This document shows, one piece after another, positions 44,440-53,678 of a stretch of DNA of 64,000 bases. Position numbers and translations under genes: made by a program. Origin of the DNA: Arthrobacter sp. B1I2 (GTDB lineage Bacteria; Actinomycetota; Actinomycetes; Actinomycetales; Micrococcaceae); the NCBI RefSeq assembly GCF_030816485.1, contig NZ_JAUSYC010000001.1:620001-684000 (forward strand), in the 5' to 3' direction. Each line of letters opens with the position of its first letter. Positions within the stretch are counted from its first letter, which is position 1. The notes beneath the pieces are model-generated. The model saw only the letters and a list, made by a program, of their open reading frames with translations. It did not search any database and was not told the DNA's origin.

Positions 44440-45510
44440 ATGTCCCTCAGCGTTGAGGAAATGAACAAGCAGCTCCCGGCGGCCAACGCGCTGCCCGGAG
44501 AGGCAGTCCCGTACTACATGGCGTCGGGCGAGGGCGCGCGCTACGAAATCAACGGCCAACTGGTGACAGTCATTGCCCGCGCCGCCGACACCGGGGGCAT
44601 CTTCAGTGCTGCCTACATTTCCGGCGGCATGGGGGCAGAGTCCCCGTTTGTCAGCCACAGCATCGAACACAAGACCCTCTATGTCTTCGACGGCATCCTG
44701 CACGTCTGGCTCCCCGGCGAGAGCAGGATCCTCACGCCCGGCGACTCGGTGGTCATCCCGCCGAACACTCCGCACGCTTACCGGATGGCCAGCCACTACA
44801 CCCGCTTCCTGAACTGGATGACACCCGGCGGCGGCGAGAAGTACTACGAGCGGGTGGGAACGCCCATCGATTCCCACGTCCCGCCGGTCCGCCCCGGTCA
44901 CAAGGCAAGCCTCCAGGAGCAGGCCGAGGTGGGCGCCGGGTTTGGCATCACCTTCCCGGACGTTGAGCGCGTGGCGCCGTCGTTCAAGCACGACGCCGGC
45001 CTGCCGCCTGCGCAGAGCCCCTACTTCCTGAGTGCCGGGGAAGGCGACCGCATGGTCAGCTACCAGACTATGTTCACTTACCTGTCCCGCCCGGCCAACA
45101 CGGGGTCGAACTACTTCGCCGTGCACACCAAGGGCGCCAAAACCCCTTACATCCCGCTGCACTTCCACTCGGAGCACACCGAAAATTTCCTCTGCACCGA
45201 GGGCCGCATGTGGCTGTACGCCAACGGCCGCGAGATGCTCCTGACCAAGGGTGACTTTGTGCACGCGCCCGCAGGAACCATCCACTCCTTCGCGCTTGAT
45301 GCGCACAACACCCAGATGGTGGGCTTCCTGACGCCGTCGGTCTTCAACGGGTTCTTCGAGTACTTCAACAAGCCCACCGAGGACTACATGTACACCGAGG
45401 GCGGGGAGCCGTACATGGACATGGAAGGCTTCGGCCGCGCCCAGGCCGAGATGGACCTGACCGTCGTGGGACCGCCCCCGCAGCGCCGTGCCGCACTGGA
45501 CATCTCCTAG
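44440..45510 (+). CDS. Quercetin 2,3-dioxygenase-type bicupin
   Basis: 356 residues with two cupin domains, like the metal-dependent quercetinase of Bacillus (337 residues). The second carries HFHSEHTENFLCTEG (His-His-Glu metal ligands) and a later His in GTIHSFALD. The first has SHSIEHKTLYVFDG and PPNTPHAYRM. It would cleave the flavonol C-ring with release of CO. AAGGAAACATG gives the start. It is convergent with a set of aromatic-type genes, and ends at a strong terminator. Confidence 0.87.
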   Translation: MSLSVEEMNKQLPAANALPGEAVPYYMASGEGARYEINGQLVTVIARAADTGGIFSAAYISGGMGAESPFVSHSIEHKTLYVFDGILHVWLPGESRILTPGDSVVIPPNTPHAYRMASHYTRFLNWMTPGGGEKYYERVGTPIDSHVPPVRPGHKASLQEQAEVGAGFGITFPDVERVAPSFKHDAGLPPAQSPYFLSAGEGDRMVSYQTMFTYLSRPANTGSNYFAVHTKGAKTPYIPLHFHSEHTENFLCTEGRMWLYANGREMLLTKGDFVHAPAGTIHSFALDAHNTQMVGFLTPSVFNGFFEYFNKPTEDYMYTEGGEPYMDMEGFGRAQAEMDLTVVGPPPQRRAALDIS

Positions 45511-45528
45511 CTCTTAGGCCCAGGCAAG

Positions 45529-45568
45529 CAAATGGCCCGGACTTCCGAAAGGAAGTCCGGGCCATTTG
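45529..45568. terminator. Bidirectional terminator with GAAA tetraloop
   Basis: A perfect 18-bp stem, arm CAAATGGCCCGGACTTCC (45529-45546 with 45551-45568), and loop GAAA, then TTTG. It serves both the cupin gene and the convergent DUF3500 gene. Confidence 0.92.
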
Positions 45569-45598
45569 TTTGTAGCGGTCCAGTCGCCAGCGTCGAGC

Positions 45599-46840
45599 TT
45601 AGCTGCCGGTGAGCGCCTGTTTGACCAGTTCGCGGCCGTAGTCGTTGCCGTTGGGGGTGCGCACCACGGTGTGCATGTGGAACGGGGCAGGTTCATCGTT
45701 GCTGAGGAACACCCCGGTGTGGTGGTCCAGCTCGAGCACCACCACAGGACTCTGCAGCCGGAAATAGAACGCTTCTGCCCCCTCCCAACCGCCGATCCAG
45801 CTGAAATAGGATTCCCCATAGTGCTCCCGGATTTCCCGACGGCGGGCTGCGCGCGGTCCGTCGGGAAGGTAGGCGATGAAGTCGTCCACCACGGCGTCGA
45901 GCAACTTCCGCGCGTCAGCCGGCATGTCGGCAACCGGGATGCCCTCATAGGGGATCACCCGGTTGTCCTGAAAGCAGCCGCCCAGGTGCCGCTCATCGCC
46001 GGGGTGGAGCCGGCCTTCGGGCATGGCGGGATCCACCATCGATTCATACACAACAGCGCGGGTCCGCAACTCTGCCGGCAGCGCACCCATCAGTTCCCGG
46101 GCCAGCGCAATGCGCTCCTTGAACACCTTGACGCCCTGGTGCGGGCCGGCGTCGATCATGTCCGGTTCCGCGCCCATGAACACCGGCGAGACGACCAGTT
46201 GCGTCCCCGCCACCAGGCAGTTCAGCGCCGCGTGGTGGCCGAACAGCTGCCACCCCCACGGTTCGGTTTCGGACGGCTCCCCGTACAGGGCGAAGTTATA
46301 GCTGTACTCGTTCATGAGCAGCGGCAGCTCCACCAGGTCGCCCAGGAAACCGTTGATGCGCATCAGGTTCCGCACCAGCTCAAACCCCTGGGCGCTCAGG
46401 CTTGCCTCCACCACCCCCAGCACGGCGTCGCGGACGGCAGGATCCAGCTCGTCCAGGCGGAGCCCGGTGTCGTGCTGCATGAACTCGGGGTTGGCCCAGC
46501 TCTGCCATTCGGGCGCGTCCACGGCGTAGCTCAGCTTGCGGGCCTGGTCAGCGCGCACGGTGCCCAGCAGCTTGTCGGCGGCAGCCACCATCTCCGCGGT
46601 GGGCGCCTCTTCGCCCGGACGTGCCGGGGTGAGCGGATACAGCCCTTGGCGGCGGACGCCGTCGCTGGTGATTCCGATGAAGGGCTGCGGGTAGAGCTTC
46701 TGCCAGCCTTCGATCATGGGCCCGGCAAACGAGTCGGTCTTGGCCGCTTCTGCGTACTCGCGGGCGTTCAGGCCCCGGATGTCCGCCACCCGAGGGTGGC
46801 CAGGGGCAAACAGGTAATCACGGAATGACGGCGTCGACAC
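45599..46840 (-). CDS. DUF3500 protein
   Basis: 413 residues from GTG 46840, which has AGGAG 5 bases upstream and overlaps the end of the monooxygenase gene by 23 bases; the longer open frame further upstream is antisense-like noise. DUF3500 has no established activity. Near its end the sequence has LELDHHTGVFL and then PFHMHTVVRTPNGNDYG, a His cluster that could bind a metal (inference). Earlier regions include NEYSYNFALYGEP and PWGWQLFGHH. It is the last gene of a minus-strand set with an FAD monooxygenase, an FAH hydrolase and an esterase, suggesting a catabolic role. Confidence 0.85.
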   Translation of the reverse strand: MSTPSFRDYLFAPGHPRVADIRGLNAREYAEAAKTDSFAGPMIEGWQKLYPQPFIGITSDGVRRQGLYPLTPARPGEEAPTAEMVAAADKLLGTVRADQARKLSYAVDAPEWQSWANPEFMQHDTGLRLDELDPAVRDAVLGVVEASLSAQGFELVRNLMRINGFLGDLVELPLLMNEYSYNFALYGEPSETEPWGWQLFGHHAALNCLVAGTQLVVSPVFMGAEPDMIDAGPHQGVKVFKERIALARELMGALPAELRTRAVVYESMVDPAMPEGRLHPGDERHLGGCFQDNRVIPYEGIPVADMPADARKLLDAVVDDFIAYLPDGPRAARRREIREHYGESYFSWIGGWEGAEAFYFRLQSPVVVLELDHHTGVFLSNDEPAPFHMHTVVRTPNGNDYGRELVKQALTGS

Positions 46841-48590
46841 GGGTGCTCCTGGTGTTGTCAAGGGAAGCTGCTTGTTCGGGTAATGCGGTTTCGACGAGCG
46901 GGTCGGACGCCCACCCGGCTGCGACCGAGAGAGCCGCTGCGGCGGCTTCGGCGGAATTGCCGCGCCAGGCCACGTGCTGGTCGGGCCGGACCAGCACGGC
47001 CTCGGCGCCCCACAGCACGGAAAGCGGGGTTCCTTCCCCGGAAGATCCGACGGCGGCAACGGCCACCGGAATGCTCTGCCGGGCAGCGGCCGCCAGCACC
47101 GGTTCGAAAAATGTTGCGGCCGGCACCCCACCCAGCCTGCCGGCGTCGGCCAGCAGCGTGAAGCCGGTTCCCACGTGGCCGTAGAGGGATGTGCCATCCG
47201 GCAGCCAGGCGTGCGGCAGCAGGGCGCCCGGGCGGGCGGAGGGGACGTAGTGGATGGGGTCCTCTGCCGGTGCGGGCAGGCCATCGGGCACCACCAGCGG
47301 CGAGTCCCCGTAGGCGTAGCCGAGAACAAGGCCCAGGGAGTCGAACTCGCTCTGCTTCACGGCGAGCGCCGCCTCCGCCCTTTCCCGGGCAGCCTCGCCG
47401 GCAGGCCCGGTAGCCGCCAGCTCCGGATCAGCGAAGTGGTAGGCCAGGGCCTTGCCGTTTTCGGCGGCGTCGCGGATGGTGCGGGCGGCCACCGGTCGGC
47501 GTTCCTGCCCGTAGCTGTCGAGCAGCCCGGGTCCGGCCCAGCCCTTGATGGTGGCTGCGAGTTTCCACGCCAGGTTTGCGGCGTCGCCGATGCAGGTGTT
47601 GAAGCCGTGGCCGCCCCAGGGCGGATTGAGATGTGCGGCGTCGCCCACCAGGAAGATGTCGCCGCGGCTGTACTCAGGGGCCAGGAGCATGCGGGCGGTC
47701 CAGGGGTCCGTGGCCAGCACCTCGATGTCCACGCCGGCACCCACCAGTGAACGGACCATGGCAGCGGCGTCCCCGGCGCTGACGGCGACGGCGGGGTCCA
47801 CGCCCTGGACGATGGCCCACCAGGTGCCGGCCAGGTCCATGGGCCCAACCATGCCCGAGGTCTCCGATCCCACCACCCAGTACTGGACGGCGGGGTCCAG
47901 CGTGATCGCCGAGGCCAGCGAATCCGAGCGGAACAGGATGCTGATGTTGGACAGCGCCGCGGACCCGCCCTCCAGCCGCAGTCCCAGGCTCCGGCGCACG
48001 GCGGAGGACGCGCCGTCGGCACCGATGACAAAGTCCGCGCGGACGGTTCGTTCCGTGCCCCCGGGATTGGTTGCGACGACGGCGTATGGCGGCGTGGCAG
48101 CGTCACCTTCAGCATTGCTGACCCCAGTTACAGTCCAGCCGGCCAGGAAGGTGACCAGGGGGTTGTCCGCGACGGCGGCGCGGAGCACCTCTTCGAGGAC
48201 GGGCTGCGGGACCTGCTGGCCGCACTCGGGCTGTGGTCCGTAGCGGCCGGGAACCAGCTGGAAGGCGTTGCGGAACCGGCGCAGCTCGTGCGAGGCAGGA
48301 CCGGTGAGCCCGGTGCAGAAGATGACGTCCTGCGCGTAGTCCACCGGCAGCGGCGACGCGTCCCGGAGCAGGTCCGCGAGCCCCAGCCGGCGCAGGTGGG
48401 TCATGGTGCGGGCGTTGGTGGTTTTGGCCCGCGGCCGGGTGTGGTCCACGGCGGTGCGGGGTTCGATGACGGTGCTGGGGATGCCCCGCGCTGCCAGGTC
48501 CAATGCCAGGAACAGTCCGCTGGGCCCGCCGCCGGCAATCAGGACCTGTACTTCCCCCGGAATATCCTCGGCGTTATGGAGAGCGTTCAT
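46818..48590 (-). CDS. FAD-dependent aromatic monooxygenase (PheA/MhpA-like)
   Basis: 590 residues. FAD-binding GGGPSGLFLALDLAARGI at about 20-37, the DG motif VIGADGASSAVRRSLG and the second FAD motif FLVGDAAHLNPPWGGHGFNT are all present, with a thioredoxin-like C-terminal domain (about 440-590) as in phenol hydroxylases. It hydroxylates a phenolic ring with NAD(P)H and O2. Its start touches the stop of the FAH gene (48590 is shared), and its stop overlaps the DUF3500 start, indicating a tightly coupled operon. The actual substrate is unknown. Confidence 0.9.
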   Translation of the reverse strand: MNALHNAEDIPGEVQVLIAGGGPSGLFLALDLAARGIPSTVIEPRTAVDHTRPRAKTTNARTMTHLRRLGLADLLRDASPLPVDYAQDVIFCTGLTGPASHELRRFRNAFQLVPGRYGPQPECGQQVPQPVLEEVLRAAVADNPLVTFLAGWTVTGVSNAEGDAATPPYAVVATNPGGTERTVRADFVIGADGASSAVRRSLGLRLEGGSAALSNISILFRSDSLASAITLDPAVQYWVVGSETSGMVGPMDLAGTWWAIVQGVDPAVAVSAGDAAAMVRSLVGAGVDIEVLATDPWTARMLLAPEYSRGDIFLVGDAAHLNPPWGGHGFNTCIGDAANLAWKLAATIKGWAGPGLLDSYGQERRPVAARTIRDAAENGKALAYHFADPELAATGPAGEAARERAEAALAVKQSEFDSLGLVLGYAYGDSPLVVPDGLPAPAEDPIHYVPSARPGALLPHAWLPDGTSLYGHVGTGFTLLADAGRLGGVPAATFFEPVLAAAARQSIPVAVAAVGSSGEGTPLSVLWGAEAVLVRPDQHVAWRGNSAEAAAAALSVAAGWASDPLVETALPEQAASLDNTRSTRVDAVIP

Positions 48591-49474
48591 CAGGCACGGC
48601 TCCGGAGGGAAGCATCGCCCACGGGGGTGGTCAGGGTGCCGAGCTTTTCAATGTCCACTTGCACGGTGTCACCGGGCTGCAGCAGCCACTGTGGGGTGCG
48701 GGCGTAGCCCACGCCTTCCGGAGTGCCGGTGGCAATAACGTCCCCGGGGTGGAGGGTGAAGGTTTCACTGATGAGGGAAATGATGGCCGGGACGGAGAAG
48801 ATCATGTCCCGGGTGTTCCCGTTCTGGGCCTCAACGCCGTTAACCAGGGTGCGGACCTGGAGGCCGTCCCGGAGGTCACCCACTTCATCGCGGCTGACCA
48901 GGGGGCCAAGTGGACCGCTGAAGTCGCCGTTCTTGCCCAGGGTCCACTGCGACGTGAGCTTCTGCGCCTTGCGGGAGGTGATGTCGTTGAAGGTGGAGTA
49001 GCCAAAGACGGACGCTGCTGCGGTTGCCTCGTCTGCGGATTCGACCCGGCGGCCGATGTAGGCGGCCACCTCGCCTTCCCAGTCCAGCCCGGCTTCGCCC
49101 GCGGGGACCGGCACCGGGACATTGCCCACGGACAGGGACGCGGTCCACCGGCCAAAGAGGGTGGGGTACGGCGGCAGTTCCTGGTCCTTGTAGCTGCCCT
49201 CGGCGGCATGCGCCTTGTAGTTAAGGCCCACGCAGATGACCCGTGCGGAGGCGGGGACGAGCGGCACCTCGGTGACGCTGCCGCGCTCCAGCCAGGTCCC
49301 GGCGTCGGACGTTCCGGCTGTGGTGCCGGCGCCGGCAACCAGGGAGGCGGCCTTGTCCTGCCAGCCCTCGGCGTCCGCCCAGAAGTCCGTGACGGTGGCG
49401 AGCGGGAGGACGCGGGAACCGGCAAGGGCTGCCGCCCAGGATTCGCCGTGGTGGTTGATGCCAATGAACTGCAT
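48590..49474 (-). CDS. Fumarylacetoacetate hydrolase family protein
   Basis: 294 residues. ARVICVGLNYKAHAAE begins the FAH fold; metal ligands Glu are in DWEGEVAAYIG and an Asp in GYSTFNDITSR; the C-terminal PGDVIATGTPEGVGYARTP is typical. These enzymes cleave or hydrate acylpyruvates or tautomerise products of aromatic ring cleavage. ATG 49474 with GAAAGG nearby matches the family; the upstream extension is not conserved. It shares one base with the monooxygenase start. Confidence 0.92.
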   Translation of the reverse strand: MQFIGINHHGESWAAALAGSRVLPLATVTDFWADAEGWQDKAASLVAGAGTTAGTSDAGTWLERGSVTEVPLVPASARVICVGLNYKAHAAEGSYKDQELPPYPTLFGRWTASLSVGNVPVPVPAGEAGLDWEGEVAAYIGRRVESADEATAAASVFGYSTFNDITSRKAQKLTSQWTLGKNGDFSGPLGPLVSRDEVGDLRDGLQVRTLVNGVEAQNGNTRDMIFSVPAIISLISETFTLHPGDVIATGTPEGVGYARTPQWLLQPGDTVQVDIEKLGTLTTPVGDASLRSRA

Positions 49475-49530
49475 GGAGGGCCTTTCAGGTCTGTTCCGGG
49501 CGCGCGTGGCGCCCCGGGGGAATGCGGAAA

Positions 49531-50451
49531 TCAGTGCTGGTTCGCGTGGCGGCGGAAGAAATCGATGGTGGCCGCGGTTGCCTGTGCGGCGGCTTGGCTG
49601 CCGCCGTCCGGGGTGGACCACATGTGGTCGGCGCCCTGGAGCAGGAGGAGTTCGACGGCGTTGCCCGCGCCTTCCAGCGCGTCGGCGAGGCTGGCGGACT
49701 GGGCCGCGGGGACGAAGCGGTCAGCGGTGCCATGGATGAGGAGGAAGGGCGGCGCATCCGGGTGCACGTACGTGAGGGGACTCGCTGCCCTGGCTTTCCC
49801 CGGGGCATCGGCTGGCTGCGCCCCGATCAGGAGGGCTTCACGGGAACCGGGGTCATCGGCGCGCGCGACGGCGTCGGGCCGGGCTTGCTGGCCCATCCGT
49901 TCCAGGTCCGTGGGCGGGTACCAGGCCGCGACGGCGGCAACGGTATCAGCAACGTCAACGGCACCGGCAACAGCATCGTGGGCGGCATCGGTGCCGGGCT
50001 CGGCGAAGGCTGTGGACCCCGGGGTCAGGCCCAGGAGGCAGGCGAGGTGCCCGCCGGCCGAATCGCCCCAGGCGTAGATCCGGTCCGGGTCGATCCCGTA
50101 GTCGGCGGCGTGGCCGCGGAGCCAGCGGACTGCTGCCTTGGCATCAAGCAGCTGGGCCGGGAAGGTGGCGGCGGTGCTGAGCCGGTAGTCCGCGGAGGCC
50201 ACCACGAAGCCGGCGTCCACCAGCTGCTCGATGGGACTGAGGCCGAAACCGTCGACAGTCGGTCCCAGCGAGGACCGCTCCCCCGTCCGCCAGCCTCCGC
50301 CGTGGAAATGGATCACGGCGGGACGGCCCTGCCGGGTGCCCCCGGCGGCGGGCAGGTGGGATTCAGCCGGGAGGTAGAGGTCCAACAGCAGCGGCTCCGC
50401 GTTCTGTGGCCTGGCGAACTCGATCCCCCGGAGGATCCGCAGTGCCGTCAT
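49531..50451 (-). CDS. Alpha/beta hydrolase (HSL-type esterase)
   Basis: 306 residues from ATG 50451. HFHGGGW forms the oxyanion hole, GDSAGGH carries the nucleophile Ser, and PFLLIHGTADRFVP with a late GADHMW give Asp and His of the triad. GGAG lies 6 bases before ATG 50451; ATGs at 50463 and 50523 are alternatives. It lies 56 bp upstream of the FAH gene and probably starts the operon. An esterase acting on an aromatic ester or depside would fit the set. Confidence 0.88.
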   Translation of the reverse strand: MTALRILRGIEFARPQNAEPLLLDLYLPAESHLPAAGGTRQGRPAVIHFHGGGWRTGERSSLGPTVDGFGLSPIEQLVDAGFVVASADYRLSTAATFPAQLLDAKAAVRWLRGHAADYGIDPDRIYAWGDSAGGHLACLLGLTPGSTAFAEPGTDAAHDAVAGAVDVADTVAAVAAWYPPTDLERMGQQARPDAVARADDPGSREALLIGAQPADAPGKARAASPLTYVHPDAPPFLLIHGTADRFVPAAQSASLADALEGAGNAVELLLLQGADHMWSTPDGGSQAAAQATAATIDFFRRHANQH

Positions 50452-50637
50452 CGTTGACTCCATGTGTGCTGCGCCGTTTCTGTCCTGTAGCTGGAGCGGG
50501 TCCATACCTTGGTCCGCGTTCATGGACTCAACTCTGGGCCATCGGCGGCACTGCACGCGCTGCCGGTTTCACTGAATGAAACTAGTTCGGCGGGCTGTGC
50601 CCGGCGTGCGGATGCCGGGAAGACGCAGTGCGGAAGA

Positions 50638-51120
50638 TCAGCTGACCAGGACCTGGGTGGCAGACTCCTTCAGCTTGCCGTTGGCCCACTTCATCTGGCG
50701 GATCGTTTGCGGATGGCACCGCTCCGCAAGGGCCAGCAGGTCGCGGTCCTTCATCCCCTGGGCAGCCTGGGCCAGCAGCTCCCAGTCGGCCGATACGCCA
50801 CAGGCCTTCAGGTAGAGCTCCCGGAGGTCCCGCAGCAGAAGCAGTCCGGTTTCGGGGCGCCGGCCCACCATCTCGCTGCCCTTCTCCCGGAGCGTTTCCA
50901 TGAGCCCCGTTTCGCTGCGCGGCTCCGGATCCAGGTCCTGGCCGTAGTTTTTGGCGATGTCCGCGATGTCCCGGACGTGCTGCTGGGACCAGCGGGCCAG
51001 GTCCCGGGCCAGGTGGTAGATCTCGTGGTCAACCTTGTGCCGCTCGGAGATGACCAGCAGGTGGTGCGCCAGATCGTTTTCGGACCGGTGCATTTCCTCG
51101 AGTACAAGCCCGAACTTCAT
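50638..51120 (-). CDS. Hypothetical helical protein, partner of the molybdopterin oxidoreductase
   Basis: 160 residues, rich in Leu, Glu, Arg and His, predicted almost wholly helical, without signal peptide or membrane segment. The first 60 residues have several His and Glu residues (EEMHRSENDLAHHLL, HKVDHEIYHLARDLARW) arranged like a helical-bundle metal or haem site, which is speculative. Its start overlaps the stop of the molybdopterin enzyme by 4 bases, so it is translationally coupled and likely a subunit or maturation factor. I do not recognise a named family. Confidence 0.75.
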   Translation of the reverse strand: MKFGLVLEEMHRSENDLAHHLLVISERHKVDHEIYHLARDLARWSQQHVRDIADIAKNYGQDLDPEPRSETGLMETLREKGSEMVGRRPETGLLLLRDLRELYLKACGVSADWELLAQAAQGMKDRDLLALAERCHPQTIRQMKWANGKLKESATQVLVS

Positions 51121-53582
51121 CGTGCCCCTCCTTGTGTGCCGGTGGCTTCATCCGCCAGGGCAGAGGCGATCCCCTTGGTCCTGGCCCCTTCCGGAAAGTC
51201 GCCGGCGGGAGCCGACGCAGTGTTGGTGGGTGCCGGGGACGGCCCCTCACCGCCGGCAACCCGGGTAATGCGCGCCGCCGCCGTCTTGAAAATGGGCTGC
51301 TTGGACGCGGCATCCCAGTCGGTGATGGTCAGCTCGTTCGCTGCCCTGCCGGCCCCGTCCGGCTGGTGCCCGCCGTCGGTGTCCCAGTAGCCGTAGTGGA
51401 AGGGCAGGAAGAGCACCCCGTTCCGGATTCCGCTGATGCGGACCCGCGCCCGGACGGAACCACGGGGAGTCTCCACCTCCGCAAGGTCCCCTTCGGCAAT
51501 CCCGTACGCGCCGGCGTCGTCCGCTGACGACTCCACCCAGACGTCGGGTGCGGCCGCCTGCAGCTCCGGCGCACGCCCGGTCTTGGTGCGGGTGTGGAAC
51601 TGGTAGAGCGTGCGGCCGGTGATGAGCTGCAGCGGAAAATCCTGGCTGGGCAGCTCGTGCGGCGGGACGTACTCCGCGGCCTTGATGATGGCCCTGCCCT
51701 CCGGATTCAGCGCCTTGTATTCGGATGGCTCCACGGGCGCGCCGGTGATCAGGTCCCGGCCATACGTCTCGCAGTACTCCGGGTGGGCCCAGAACTTCCC
51801 GTCAGCGTAAATCCGTTCGGTGCCGTCCGGGTTCTCGTCGTTGCACGGCCACTGGATGCCGGAGCCGCCGCGCAGCTTGCTGTAGGTAATGCCGGTGTAG
51901 TCGCACGGACGGCCCCGCGTGCATTCCTTCCACGCCTCAAAGGCGGATTCGGGATCGTGCCACTTGATGAGCGGCTGCCCGTCCTTGTCCTGCAGGCCCA
52001 TCCGGTGGGCGTAGTCGATGAAGATCTCCAGGTCGGGTTTGGCCTCGCCGGGCGGCTCCACCGCTTTCTCTGAGAGGTGGACCGTCCGGTCCGCATTGGT
52101 GAAGGTGCCCGTCTTTTCGCCCCACGTGGCAGCCGGAAGGACGACGTCGGCCAGCTGGGCGGTCTCGGACAGGAAGATGTCCTGCACCACCAGGAACAGC
52201 CGGTCCTGTTCCAGGATGCTGCGGATGCGCGCCAGCTCCGGCAGTGAAACGGCCGGATTGGTGCCACTGACCCAGAGCATCCGGATGGAGCCGTCCTCCA
52301 CGTACCGCATCATCTGCATGACGTGCGTGGGCGGCGAGTAGTGCGGAATGGACATGGGGTCGATGTTCCATACCCGGGCGAGGTCCTGGATGTGGGCGTC
52401 GTTGGACCAGTTGCGGAAGGCGGCAAGGTCGCCGTCGGCACCGCATTCGCGGGTGTTCTCCGCGGTGGGCTGGCCGTTCATCTGCAGGATGCCGCAGCCC
52501 GGCTTGCCCAGCATGCCGCGGATGATGTTGATGTTGTTCACCTGCACCGCGGCGGCCGTGGCCTGGTTGGACTGGTAGAAACCCTGCAGCACCGTGGACA
52601 GCAGCCGCTCGGCGTGGCCGATGATGCTTGCCGCCTCGGAGATCTGCTCCGCCGGGACCCCGCAAATCTCCGCTGCCAGGGCGGGCGGGTAGTTCTTGAC
52701 TTCTTTTTCGAGTTCTGAAAAACCCACGGTGTGGGCCTCGACGTAGTCCTGGTCCACCCAGCCGTTGCCGATGATTTCGTGCAGGATGGCGTTCATTAGG
52801 GCCACGTTGGTGCCGGGCCGTGGGGCCAGGTGCACGGTCGCGGCCCTGGCCACGGGGGTGAGGCGGGGGTCCACGCAGATGACCTTGGGCGGGTTGGGTC
52901 CGGCCAGCCGGTCCAGCATCCTGGTCCAGAGGACGGTCTGGGTTTCGGCCACGTTGTGCCCGTACAGGGCAATGACGTCCGCGTGGTCCACGTCCGTGTA
53001 GGAGCCGGGCTGGCCGTCGCAGCCGAACGATTCCTTCAGCGCCTCCCCCGCCGTCGCCGTGCAGAGCCGGGTGTTTCCGTCCACGTGGTTGGTGCCGATG
53101 CCGCCGTGGGCAAGGGTTCCCAGGGTGTAGTACTCCTCGGCGAAGAGCTGGCCGGTGGTGTAGAAGCCGATGGCGCTGGGCCCCTGCTCCGCCAGCAGTG
53201 CCTTGGACCGGTCCACCACGCGCTGCATGGCGGTGTCCCAGTCGGTTTCCACCAGCTTCCCGCCATCGCGGATCAGGGGTTTGGTGAGCCGGTCCGGCGA
53301 CGCGTTCGCCTGCCAGCCGTACAGGTCTTTCGGTCCCAGCCGGCCGTGGTTGACCCGGTCCATGGCCCGTCCGCGCACACCGACGATCCGGTTGTCCTTG
53401 ACCGCGATGTCCATGGCGTCGCCGTTCGAGTGCAGCAGCGACGCCGTCTGGACCCACCTGTCCACGTCCTCCGGTGCAACCCCTTCAGCCAGATGGGTGT
53501 CAACCCTGACCGGCCAGTCACCGCCACTGGCGTACGGCGTCCGTGTCCCCCATGGTTCAGCTATTCGGTCAATCCGAGCCAT
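51117..53582 (-). CDS. Molybdopterin oxidoreductase (nitrate reductase/formate dehydrogenase superfamily) lacking the N-terminal Fe-S ligands
   Basis: 821 residues with the full bis-MGD fold. NTRLCTATA places the Mo-ligand Cys at 174, as in assimilatory nitrate reductases, and GKPGCGILQMNGQPTAENTRECG, WVSGTNPAVSLPELARI, AATWGEKTGTFTNADRTVH and the C-terminal FHTRTKTGRAPEL and PFHYGYWDTDGG are family-typical. Where relatives have C-x2-C-x3-C the sequence is SLLHSNGD (residues 48-55), and the fourth cysteine in GRLCPKG is Gly83. So no [4Fe-4S] cluster can form in the usual way. No Tat signal; cytoplasmic. It is coupled to the 160-residue protein downstream. Substrate unknown. Confidence 0.9.
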   Translation of the reverse strand: MARIDRIAEPWGTRTPYASGGDWPVRVDTHLAEGVAPEDVDRWVQTASLLHSNGDAMDIAVKDNRIVGVRGRAMDRVNHGRLGPKDLYGWQANASPDRLTKPLIRDGGKLVETDWDTAMQRVVDRSKALLAEQGPSAIGFYTTGQLFAEEYYTLGTLAHGGIGTNHVDGNTRLCTATAGEALKESFGCDGQPGSYTDVDHADVIALYGHNVAETQTVLWTRMLDRLAGPNPPKVICVDPRLTPVARAATVHLAPRPGTNVALMNAILHEIIGNGWVDQDYVEAHTVGFSELEKEVKNYPPALAAEICGVPAEQISEAASIIGHAERLLSTVLQGFYQSNQATAAAVQVNNINIIRGMLGKPGCGILQMNGQPTAENTRECGADGDLAAFRNWSNDAHIQDLARVWNIDPMSIPHYSPPTHVMQMMRYVEDGSIRMLWVSGTNPAVSLPELARIRSILEQDRLFLVVQDIFLSETAQLADVVLPAATWGEKTGTFTNADRTVHLSEKAVEPPGEAKPDLEIFIDYAHRMGLQDKDGQPLIKWHDPESAFEAWKECTRGRPCDYTGITYSKLRGGSGIQWPCNDENPDGTERIYADGKFWAHPEYCETYGRDLITGAPVEPSEYKALNPEGRAIIKAAEYVPPHELPSQDFPLQLITGRTLYQFHTRTKTGRAPELQAAAPDVWVESSADDAGAYGIAEGDLAEVETPRGSVRARVRISGIRNGVLFLPFHYGYWDTDGGHQPDGAGRAANELTITDWDAASKQPIFKTAAARITRVAGGEGPSPAPTNTASAPAGDFPEGARTKGIASALADEATGTQGGAR

Positions 53583-53678
53583 CTGTCCACCTCCCGTTCG
53601 GAACTGGCAGGCAACGCCGGGAACGGCGTTGTCCCTACCGGATCCTTTACCCGGAATGGATGGCTGGAAACGGGGCTT

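Noticed and set aside
45599..47329. 576-residue version of the DUF3500 gene
   Set aside because: The extra 5' part lies in another frame of the monooxygenase gene, and GTG 46840 has an excellent ribosome binding site.
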